Assembly (NCBI GenBank): GCA_934630905.1
Contig: CAKTXN010000014.1
Location: 1 to 28,221 of the forward strand
DNA from: an uncultured Eggerthellaceae bacterium
GTDB lineage: Bacteria; Actinomycetota; Coriobacteriia; Coriobacteriales; Eggerthellaceae
DNA length: 28,221 nt
Direction: 5' to 3'
Under the pieces are notes generated by a model. That model was not told the DNA's origin, did not search any database, and saw only the letters and a program-made list of their open reading frames with translations. The position numbers and the translations under genes are program-made. Every line of letters begins with the position of its first letter. Position 1 is the first letter of the stretch. This document shows positions 1 through 6,283 of the stretch, piece after piece.

Positions 1-114
1 GTCAAAGTGGTGTTCGATGAGCCGCTTTCGGCCATTACCCTTGGTCAGGCGGTTGTTCTTTACGATGGTGATGTTGTGCTGGGCGGCGGAACCATCGTGT
101 CGGTAGGAGAGTAA
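1..114 (+). CDS. mnmA: tRNA 2-thiouridylase MnmA, C-terminal fragment
   Basis: The window opens inside this gene; only the last 37 codons and the TAA stop are visible, in frame from base 1. The fragment contains AITLGQAVVLYDGD and VVLGGGTI, which match the conserved C-terminal beta-barrel of MnmA (GQ-A-V-Y-D then LGGG-I). MnmA thiolates the wobble uridine (U34) of tRNA-Lys, -Glu and -Gln in the cytoplasm, using sulfur relayed from a cysteine desulfurase. The catalytic cysteines and the PP-loop lie upstream of the window and cannot be checked. No clear terminator follows; the next gene converges from the minus strand. Confidence 0.8.
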   Translation, partial: VKVVFDEPLSAITLGQAVVLYDGDVVLGGGTIVSVGE

Positions 115-257
115 GCGGGCCCTGGGTCGCTGCGTGTTGGGTTAGTGCATTGCGAAGCGTATCAGGGCACTAGAATGCGCTGGAATGCGACCAGCTCTAA
201 CGGTGTGCGTTTCGGTGCTCTGTACGCGCGACGCGTATACGTTTGTAACAAGCAGTG

Positions 258-872
258 CTACAGCACGCTGTTTGCGTTGCAGCCGGCGAAGATGCGCGCT
301 CCTAAATACTCCACATCGTGCGGCTCTTCGCATTTCGTGAAGGCAATGCAGTGCCGGAAACATTCGTCGCCAACGTAGACGAAGTGGCGGCTAAACGAAG
401 GCTCGGTCAGTTCATTACACCAACTAAAGGCATGAACTCCCAGGTCAACAGCGTAATTGAGCGGTTCGCATACTTTCATGGACTGGCATCCCGAGAATGC
501 CTCTTCGCCAATGCCGTACAGGTTCTTGCCGCCCTTTACGCACTCCAGAAACGTGCAAAGACTGAATGCTTGATCGGGTATCACTTCAAGAGCAGCTGGT
601 ATGTGGATGCGTGTCAAGGCGCGGCAGCTGCGAAACGCGCGTTTTCCCAGCTCTGTAAGGGTAGAGGGAAGAGTGATTTCGGTGAGTCCCGTGCACCCAT
701 TGAAGGCGTCGTCTTCAATGGAGACAACGCCTTCGGGAATAGCGATTGATTCTATTTCAGGGTGGCAGAAGAATGCTTTCGAACCGATTTTCGTCACGCC
801 ATCAGGAATGACGACATGACGGGCGTTTTTGCCCGTATACGTCTCAACTGATATGTTCAAGCCTTCTGTCAT
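258..872 (-). CDS. BspA-type leucine-rich-repeat protein (LRR_5), cytoplasmic
   Basis: This 204-residue protein is made almost entirely of repeats of about 23 residues, each ending in an A-F-x-x-C type turn (for example IEDDAFNGCTGL and IGEEAFSGCQSM). This is the BspA/Treponema pallidum LRR_5 signature. The cysteine of the turn is kept in nearly every repeat. There is no signal peptide, membrane segment or sorting signal, so unlike many BspA-like adhesins it is probably intracellular and used for protein binding. ATG at 878 is also possible, but GGGAG touches that codon directly and sits six bases from the ATG at 872, so I chose 872. It lies 60 bp downstream of the DUF5714 gene on the same strand and may be the last gene of that operon. 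Its partner is unknown. Confidence 0.8.
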   Translation of the reverse strand: MTEGLNISVETYTGKNARHVVIPDGVTKIGSKAFFCHPEIESIAIPEGVVSIEDDAFNGCTGLTEITLPSTLTELGKRAFRSCRALTRIHIPAALEVIPDQAFSLCTFLECVKGGKNLYGIGEEAFSGCQSMKVCEPLNYAVDLGVHAFSWCNELTEPSFSRHFVYVGDECFRHCIAFTKCEEPHDVEYLGARIFAGCNANSVL

Positions 873-932
873 TTGCATCTCCCGAGCGCGCTTATTGTGG
901 CAAGGCGCGGCGTGCCTGATCTGCTGCGTGCG

Positions 933-1661
933 CTACTGCTTATCGTTGGGATGCACGGCGCCTTCGGGGAAGAAGGGGCAGCGATCGCGCAAGCACTCGG
1001 CATTGCGTGGGAACCAATGGCATGTAATGGTTTCCGGCAATTCCATTTCAACGCCCGTTGTCTCTTTCGCAAATTTCACGGCTTCCTGAATAGCAATGAA
1101 GCCCGTGCGTTTGCAGCAGCGCGGTCCGCCGTATTCTGCGAGCTTGCCCAGGATATTCGACGTGAGTTTTTGGCATTGCCCCCACGACACATCGGTCATG
1201 GGCGATGAGCCCGAAACAATGCTCCAGAATTGTCCGGCACTCACGGCAGCGCCGCACGTACCCCAGAAACCGCACGTGCCGCCCGGGACTTGCATGCTGC
1301 GTTTCTTCAGCTCTTCCAGGACTTTTTCCTTATCGATGTCGCCGCCTGCATTTGCGTACGCGGCCAGAAGGCATGCGCCGATAAGCGTATGATGCTCGGG
1401 CCCGTTCGGGTAAATCACGGCTTGGTCCATCATGTGCATGGCAAGCTCAATGGGGTTTTTCGAGGTAGCGGCAGCCAGGTATTCATTGCTTTGGCGCACG
1501 CCTTCGCTTCGGTGACATGCATCGCATACGTAATGACCCGCCTCGCAAGCGCAATGGCCCGTTTCGGTCTTTCCGCAAAGATGGCACGTGTATTCCTGCG
1601 CCTGTTCGTGGTAGATAATGGGCTCTCCGCATACAAGGCAGTTTGCTTTTCCGGCTGACAT
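933..1661 (-). CDS. DUF5714 domain-containing cysteine-rich protein
   Basis: This 242-residue soluble protein resembles the DUF5714 family, whose function I do not know. It has 17 cysteines. The N-terminal third carries four CxxC or CxC units (C8/C11, C26/C29, C37/C39, C46/C49) typical of a double zinc ribbon or another metal site. The C-terminal part keeps further cysteines: C130, C136, C163, the pair C182-C183, C214, C223 and C228, including NAECLRDRCPFF at the end, a pattern I associate with DUF5714. An open frame extends upstream to 1763, but the ATG at 1661 is preceded by AGAGGAACCC, a good ribosome-binding site, and the extension is low in family character. It lies 151 bp downstream of an ABC permease gene on the same strand. 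The thiol content suits metal, metalloid or cofactor handling, but that is inference. Confidence 0.75.
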   Translation of the reverse strand: MSAGKANCLVCGEPIIYHEQAQEYTCHLCGKTETGHCACEAGHYVCDACHRSEGVRQSNEYLAAATSKNPIELAMHMMDQAVIYPNGPEHHTLIGACLLAAYANAGGDIDKEKVLEELKKRSMQVPGGTCGFWGTCGAAVSAGQFWSIVSGSSPMTDVSWGQCQKLTSNILGKLAEYGGPRCCKRTGFIAIQEAVKFAKETTGVEMELPETITCHWFPRNAECLRDRCPFFPEGAVHPNDKQ

Positions 1662-1682
1662 GGGTTCCTCTTTCTCTCGGTT

Positions 1683-1763
1683 CGTTGCTGCGCGGACACA
1701 GCAACGTTTAGAACAGACGTTACGGAAGGCGGGTGTGATGCAAGCGTCTCTCTTCGCTTGCAT
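1683..1763 (-). promoter_or_regulatory. Structured leader with two hairpins before the DUF5714 gene
   Basis: Between the permease stop and the DUF5714 start are two perfect inverted repeats. Arms 1738-1746 and 1755-1763 (9 bp, ATGCAAGCG type, 8-nt loop) lie upstream; arms 1683-1690 and 1699-1706 (8 bp, CGTTGCTG type, 8-nt loop) lie nearer the start codon. Neither is followed by a T-run on the transcribed strand, so they do not look like simple terminators. They could be RNA leader structures, a processing site or a protein-binding site. I match them to no known riboswitch class. Confidence 0.45.
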
Positions 1764-1812
1764 TATTCACGGAGGTGAAAAAGACCCCGTCACTTTTTAA
1801 CATGCATGGTGG

Positions 1813-2769
1813 TTATTCGCTCCATTTTACGGTTTTTCTGATAAGGATGCCAAGCAGGCAGTCAAGCACGGTTACCACCAAGCCCACGCAGATGATGCCC
1901 GCAACGACATTCGTGTAGTTGCCGTAGTTCGTGTAGTTCAAAACGAAATAGCCCATGCCGCTGGTGGCGCCGTACATCTCCGCCATGACCAGCATGAGCA
2001 TACCCGTTGCCAACTGGACTTTCATGCCGTTTACGATACTGGGATACATGTAGGGCAGCATGATCTGGAAGATGATTTCCGGTGTGGAAAGCCCCATCAT
2101 GCGCGCACTTTCAATGACGCGTTGATCCATGGATCCCACGCGCAGAATGGCGTTGAGCAGCGTGGGCCAGAAAATGCCCAGAAAAATTGCAACGATGGCC
2201 GCGGAACGAAAGCTGGGCATGAGCATAATCAAATAGGGTGCAAATACGATGGCGGGAATCGGTGCCAGCGCGCGGGCAATAGGATAGACCGTTTCTTTTA
2301 GCTTCGGAATCCACCCCGCGAAAAGTCCCAGAATGTTTCCCAAGATAAGCGCGCTGAAATACCCCGCGCCTAAAAGCGAGAGCGATGATGCGATGTTGCG
2401 CAAAAGCTCGGTGTGCAATTTGGGGAAGACGTTGAACACGTTTTCCGGCAAGGGAATGAGCACAGGGTGGGTGAGTTTCAGGTCGGTGGAGCAGATTTCC
2501 CACACAATAAGGAACAGCCATACCACAATCACGATGTAGCTTGATGAGGGCTTGCGCTCGTTGATGAAGAAGCGCCACAGGTAGAGTGCTTCAATAAGCA
2601 CGGCCGCGCAATAGAACGGAATGGGTGTGGCGGGTGTCATTTTGCCAGGGATGGCAATGGCAACAAGCAGGACGATGAACAGGAGATTTGCCAAAATAAA
2701 CGAAGGACACCAAAGTTTTTTCTTCGATTGCCTTTGGTTGCTGACGGGCGCAGTTGCGGTCTTATTCAT
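1813..2769 (-). CDS. NitT/TauT-type ABC transporter permease
   Basis: This 318-residue integral membrane protein belongs to the binding-protein-dependent permease family (BPD_transp_1). It has several hydrophobic segments and an EAA-type cytoplasmic loop around ESARMMGLSTPEIIFQIMLP, which docks on the ATPase. It resembles SsuC/TauC-type permeases that import sulfonates, nitrate, taurine and similar small organic compounds. An extra hydrophobic segment or two precedes the core, making it longer than the usual 250-270 residues. The start at 2769 overlaps the end of the ATPase gene by 8 bases and is preceded by GGGGGAAG, so translation is probably coupled. A single permease gene implies a homodimer in the membrane. 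The substrate cannot be told from the sequence. Confidence 0.88.
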   Translation of the reverse strand: MNKTATAPVSNQRQSKKKLWCPSFILANLLFIVLLVAIAIPGKMTPATPIPFYCAAVLIEALYLWRFFINERKPSSSYIVIVVWLFLIVWEICSTDLKLTHPVLIPLPENVFNVFPKLHTELLRNIASSLSLLGAGYFSALILGNILGLFAGWIPKLKETVYPIARALAPIPAIVFAPYLIMLMPSFRSAAIVAIFLGIFWPTLLNAILRVGSMDQRVIESARMMGLSTPEIIFQIMLPYMYPSIVNGMKVQLATGMLMLVMAEMYGATSGMGYFVLNYTNYGNYTNVVAGIICVGLVVTVLDCLLGILIRKTVKWSE

Positions 2770-3544
2770 CGTCTTCCCCCTGAGCAGTTGCTTCGAAAAG
2801 CTCCATGACTTCCGCTTTGATGGCGCGCAGACGCACATCGTCGTAAATGGCATCCATGTTGTGAGAGCGGTTGTGGGGAAGCTCGAATGTTTTGATGATG
2901 TGCTTCGGTTCCATGAACACAATGCGGTCGGCCAAAATGAGCGCTTCGTCAATGTCGTGCGTGACGAACACGGCAGTTTTGCAGCATGAATCTGCCCATA
3001 AATCCATGAGCAGCGTTTGCAACTTGCCGCGAATCATGGGATCAAGCGCGCCGAACGGTTCGTCCAGCAGCATGATAGGGGCGTCAATCGCCAAGGCACG
3101 TGCAATGGCAACGCGTTGGCGCATGCCGCCGGAAAGCTGGAACGGAAAACGGTTTGCGGCATCGTTGACGCCCACCTGTTTCAGCAGTTCAAGAGCCCTT
3201 TTTGTCGCTTGTTCCTTTGAGATATTCTTGTTCGTTTTGCGCAGCGCAAATACCACGTTTTTCAGCGCGGTCTGCCAGGGGAACAGAGAATAACTTTGGA
3301 AGACAATGGATCGATCGGAACCAGGGCCTTCAATGGGCGCGCCGTCGATAAGCACTTCGCCGTGCGTGGGCAGGGCAAGTCCAGCAAGCAAGTTGAGCAT
3401 GGTTGATTTGCCGCAGCCCGAATGGCCTACGAGGCAGACAAATTCGCCTTCTGCTATTTCTAGATTGATATCTTCCAGGGCAAGATATGATTCGTTGTTA
3501 TCAATATAGGAATAGCAAACATCTTTGAATTGGATGGATGGCAT
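2762..3544 (-). CDS. NitT/TauT-type ABC transporter ATP-binding protein
   Basis: This 260-residue ATPase has all the motifs of an active importer NBD: Walker A GHSGCGKST (about 40-48), a Q-loop at VFQSYSLFPW, the signature LSGGMRQR (about 137-144), Walker B MLLDEPFGALD with the catalytic Glu at 162, and the switch His in VTHDIDEA. The PW after the Q-loop and the LSGGMRQR form are typical of the SsuB/TauB/NrtD group. The ATG at 3544 is chosen because AAGGAAC lies just upstream and the family's usual N-terminus begins there; the longer open frame to 3688 has no family character. It powers the permease encoded directly downstream with an 8-base overlap, and it follows the binding-protein gene after a 152-bp gap containing a strong hairpin. 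Confidence 0.92.
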   Translation of the reverse strand: MPSIQFKDVCYSYIDNNESYLALEDINLEIAEGEFVCLVGHSGCGKSTMLNLLAGLALPTHGEVLIDGAPIEGPGSDRSIVFQSYSLFPWQTALKNVVFALRKTNKNISKEQATKRALELLKQVGVNDAANRFPFQLSGGMRQRVAIARALAIDAPIMLLDEPFGALDPMIRGKLQTLLMDLWADSCCKTAVFVTHDIDEALILADRIVFMEPKHIIKTFELPHNRSHNMDAIYDDVRLRAIKAEVMELFEATAQGEDDE

Positions 3545-3624
3545 AGGGTTCCTTATTTCTTTGCGCAATAGGTAGTAGTGTGCTTGCACACGATTGTTCG
3601 CGGCAAGTCGCCCGACGTAAAACG

Positions 3625-3656
3625 AAGGCGCGCCCACTGCGGGGCAGGCGCGCCTT
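3625..3656 (-). promoter_or_regulatory. Intercistronic hairpin between binding protein and ATPase genes
   Basis: Ten-base perfect arms, AAGGCGCGCC at 3625-3634 and GGCGCGCCTT at 3647-3656, flank a 12-nt loop in the 152-bp gap between the substrate-binding protein stop and the ATPase start. Read on the minus strand the hairpin is followed by CGTTTTA, a weak T-run. Such hairpins often protect the upstream message or terminate partly, so that the binding protein is made in excess over the membrane parts. That role is inferred here. Confidence 0.6.
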
Positions 3657-3696
3657 TCGGGAATCGTTGGAGCCACAAGGAATGGCAATCGGGCAA

Positions 3697-4869
3697 TTAC
3701 AGACCCAAGGTGTTGTGCGCCTTGTATTCGGTCATTAGACCCTCGTAGAATTCCTTGTTCTCGCCGCGAGAAATCAGCGTCTGCAGTGCATTGTAATAAA
3801 TGGAGGAATCCATGTGCTGCAGAATGACCGACTTGTCTTCGTTTTCCAGGTCGCCGTTGTCCACCATGTCTTCGTAAAATGCTTTCACGTCGTCGGTCAT
3901 GGGATCCATCTCGAACTTCATGGCGGCAGTGTACGTGCCGGCGGAGTACATGGTTGCCTCTACGTAATCCTCAGGCTGGCCGGAGTTCTTCATGATGGTG
4001 GCAATGGTGCCTTCTTTATCGTTGTTGATGTCGCACAGGCCGCGCAAGTTTGCAATCTCGAACTTGACCAGGGCAGACTTCTTCGTTTCAAACGCGGTGC
4101 GGTTCGTGGTTTGGCGGCAGCAGGGGAATTCATGACCCATAAGCTCGTTGGGGCGGAACGCTACGGCAACGGCGGGGTCTTTAATGGCGGTGTAGCCATA
4201 GCCGGAGTTTACGAAGCACATATCGACTTCGCCCTTCTTCACAGCCTCAACTTCGGCTGCGGAGCCTTCCAGCAAAATGAATTCAACGTCGTTGCCATCG
4301 GCAAGCGCGCCAATCTTCAGGCCGGATTTGCGCAACCAGGACTTCAGCGCCATGTGGCCCGTTTCCATGCGGAAGCAGGCAATCTTCTTGCTTTTGAAGT
4401 CTTCTGCCTTCTTGTAAGCGTCCTTGTTTTCGGCGAGCGTTACGCATTCGGAGCCATCTAAAACGGTACCGCCGATAATAACCAGATCATCGCCCTGGGA
4501 GACATACGTGCAGGTGGGGATGGAGCCGTACGGCACCACATCGATGCTGCCCTTGGAAAGTGCGGGCATGATTTCGGGGAAGCCGCCGCCGAAGGGCTGC
4601 TGCGTTACGTTGAGCTTTTCCTGCTCGTAGTAGCCTTTTTCGATGGCTACGGCAATGCTTGACGTTTTCGTGTCTTTGATGTTGGTGACAACGGTGAGCT
4701 CTTCGACTTCGTCGTTCAGTTCAATGGTGGCAATGCCAGTGCTTGAAGAAGCAGCGGCACTTGCAGAGGCGGAACTGGAGGCGTTGGAGCTGGCGCATCC
4801 AGCAAGGCCCAAGCCTGCGACAGCGGTAGCGGTTGCGGCAACGAAACCGCGGCGGGTAAGACTTGACAT
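3697..4869 (-). CDS. Tat-exported lipoprotein, NitT/TauT-family substrate-binding protein
   Basis: This 390-residue protein begins with a Tat-like signal (TRRGF at about 5-9, then a hydrophobic stretch) ending in the lipobox LAGC with C25 as the lipidated cysteine. A Ser/Ala-rich tether (about 26-45) and a periplasmic-binding-protein fold of the NMT1/SsuA class follow, recognisable in IAVAIEKGYYEQEKL, GSIDVVPYGSIPT and VEAVKKGEVDMCFVNSG. It should sit on the outer face of the membrane and feed the downstream ABC permease. The mature part has seven cysteines besides C25, including a vicinal pair C250-C251 in HEFPCCRQT. The ATG at 4869 has AAGGAAG upstream and places the Arg pair at the correct distance, so the longer frame to 4953 is rejected. 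The ligand is unknown; sulfonate, nitrate, cofactor-precursor and arsenical uptake all fit the family or the context. Confidence 0.88.
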   Translation of the reverse strand: MSSLTRRGFVAATATAVAGLGLAGCASSNASSSASASAAASSSTGIATIELNDEVEELTVVTNIKDTKTSSIAVAIEKGYYEQEKLNVTQQPFGGGFPEIMPALSKGSIDVVPYGSIPTCTYVSQGDDLVIIGGTVLDGSECVTLAENKDAYKKAEDFKSKKIACFRMETGHMALKSWLRKSGLKIGALADGNDVEFILLEGSAAEVEAVKKGEVDMCFVNSGYGYTAIKDPAVAVAFRPNELMGHEFPCCRQTTNRTAFETKKSALVKFEIANLRGLCDINNDKEGTIATIMKNSGQPEDYVEATMYSAGTYTAAMKFEMDPMTDDVKAFYEDMVDNGDLENEDKSVILQHMDSSIYYNALQTLISRGENKEFYEGLMTEYKAHNTLGL

Positions 4870-4941
4870 AGTGGGTTCTTCCTTTCCCTTGTTCAATGTA
4901 TCAAGCAATGTTTGTTTTGACTTTGCCTGTTGCGTGGCATA

Positions 4942-4960
4942 TATTAGATGCAAACTAATA
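4942..4960. promoter_or_regulatory. Palindrome in the divergent intergenic region (candidate operator)
   Basis: TATTAG at 4942-4947 and CTAATA at 4955-4960 form a perfect 6-bp inverted repeat with a 7-nt centre. A second short palindrome, TAGT-AG-ACTA, lies at 4965-4974. Both sit in the 220-bp gap between the divergent transporter operon and the GTPase/ArsM-ArsS genes, about 75 bp from one start and 130 bp from the other. That is a suitable place for a regulator controlling both directions. No regulator gene is present in this part of the window. Confidence 0.4.
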
Positions 4961-5009
4961 CTGGTAGTAGACTATATCGGTCATTTACGCGAATTTCAAG
5001 TGAAAACGG

Positions 5010-5037
5010 TTGAAAAGTAGCGTATCCTTCCTAAATG
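5010..5037 (+). promoter_or_regulatory. Possible sigma-70 promoter for the GTPase gene
   Basis: TTGAAA at 5010-5015 and TAAATG at 5032-5037 are separated by 16 bases and lie about 50 bp upstream of the GTPase start. The match to TTGACA/TATAAT is moderate; no other pair in the region is better. Confidence 0.3.
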
Positions 5038-5089
5038 AAAACTTTGAGCGTCTTTGGGCGCGTGTGGTGTAAGTAAAGGAGCACATTTC

Positions 5090-6208
5090 ATGACAAAACC
5101 GGCTTATATGGTGGTGACCGGCTTTTTGGGCGCTGGCAAAACCACAAGCATGATTGCCATGGCGCGCGTGATTAACCGCAAGTACGGAAAAGGCGGCATC
5201 ATCGCGAATGATTTGGGCGCAAAGAACCTGGTCGATGCTGATTTGACGCGTATGGCCGATGTTGAGATCTCCGAAATCACGGGGGACTGCATTTGCTATG
5301 TGACCGAGGATCTGGTGTATCGCATTGACGGTCTGGTGAATAACGGCTGCACGGTTGTTATGTCCGATATCCCCGGCAGCGGGCTGGGTTCGCTTGACCA
5401 CGTGGTCATCAAGATTAAAGACGAGTATCCTGATAAATACGAGTTGTTGCCGCTGACCTGCATTGTTGACCCTGAGCGATTGCGCATGATTCTGCCCGAG
5501 CGCGCGAACATCAATCTTCCCGAAGAGATGCGCTTCTTGCTGAATGCGCAAATTGCCGAGGCGGATTTGATTGTTTTGAATAAAGTTGACATGCTCTACG
5601 AAGACGAGCTTGCTGCCGACTTGGAGTTCATCCGCACTGCTTACCCGGACATTCCCGTTATGTGCATGAGCGCGCGTACCGGCGAAGGCGTTGAAGAAGT
5701 TGTTGATTATCTGATGAGCCACCGCGCGGCTGCGGTGCACCGCGAAATTGGCTACGGATCCGACGAGATGGACCAAGCCGAACGCCAAATGTGCTGGTAC
5801 AACCGCCGCTTCTTCGCAAAAGAGCGCGATGGTAAGAATATCGATTTCAACCAAGTTGTCGATGATTTCTTCGAGGCAATTCGCGACGGCTTGATTGATG
5901 CGCGCCGCAACGTGCCGCACTTGAAGCTTTTCGCATCGGGCGAAGGCGAAGATTACGTGAAAGCATCGCTTATAGGCGTGGATTACGACATTGAGTACGA
6001 CCACAAGCTGCAGCAAGATTACACCGCTATAGCGATTATCGTGAACGCACGCGCGCTTTGCGAGTCTGACGTTATGGCCGAGATTGTGGACGATGCGATT
6101 GACGCTATCAAGGAACGCCATAACTTGAAATGCCAGACCATCTTCACCGAGTGCTTCGGCTTCTATGACGAGGGTCGTCGCAACGGCGGTCGCGCAAGCC
6201 GCTTTTAA
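5090..6208 (+). CDS. CobW-like G3E family GTPase
   Basis: This 372-residue P-loop GTPase has Walker A GFLGAGKTT (11-19), a metal-site-like segment SEITGDCICY with C67 and C69, a switch segment DIPGSG (93-98) and the G4 motif NKVD (164-167). The order fits the G3E group (CobW, HypB, UreG and relatives), whose members load metals or cofactors into enzymes using GTP hydrolysis. The usual GCxCC motif is reduced to a CxC followed by Tyr. The C-terminal 150 residues do not look like the standard CobW_C domain, so this is a divergent branch. AAAGGAG eight bases before the ATG at 5090 fixes the start. It is the first gene rightward from the shared intergenic region and is followed, after a terminator-like hairpin, by the ArsM-ArsS fusion. 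Its client is unknown; the fusion enzyme or a corrinoid/metal protein elsewhere are possibilities. Confidence 0.85.
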   Translation: MTKPAYMVVTGFLGAGKTTSMIAMARVINRKYGKGGIIANDLGAKNLVDADLTRMADVEISEITGDCICYVTEDLVYRIDGLVNNGCTVVMSDIPGSGLGSLDHVVIKIKDEYPDKYELLPLTCIVDPERLRMILPERANINLPEEMRFLLNAQIAEADLIVLNKVDMLYEDELAADLEFIRTAYPDIPVMCMSARTGEGVEEVVDYLMSHRAAAVHREIGYGSDEMDQAERQMCWYNRRFFAKERDGKNIDFNQVVDDFFEAIRDGLIDARRNVPHLKLFASGEGEDYVKASLIGVDYDIEYDHKLQQDYTAIAIIVNARALCESDVMAEIVDDAIDAIKERHNLKCQTIFTECFGFYDEGRRNGGRASRF

Positions 6209-6236
6209 GCGTTGTTCGCTGAGTAATACCTGTTCA

Positions 6237-6267
6237 AGGTGGCCTTTTTCGCGGGCCACCTGTTTTT
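6237..6267 (+). terminator. Terminator-like hairpin just before the ArsM-ArsS gene
   Basis: Arms AGGTGGCC (6237-6244) and GGCCACCT (6254-6261) enclose a 9-nt loop and are followed by GTTTTTA, a good rho-independent terminator for the GTPase gene. It ends only about 16 bases before the ATG of the next gene, leaving no room for a separate promoter downstream of it. Read-through or attenuation is therefore likely to set expression of the fusion gene. Confidence 0.75.
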
Positions 6268-6283
6268 ATGAGGAAGTTCGTTT

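Noticed and set aside
1662..1763. N-terminal extension of the DUF5714 protein
   Set aside because: It runs through the hairpin leader; AGAGGA before ATG 1661 marks the start.
4985..6259. A 424-codon open frame on the minus strand opposite the GTPase gene
   Set aside because: Its translation is His/Asn/Val-rich without family motifs, as expected from the antisense of a real coding frame, while the plus strand gives a clear G3E GTPase with a good ribosome-binding site.
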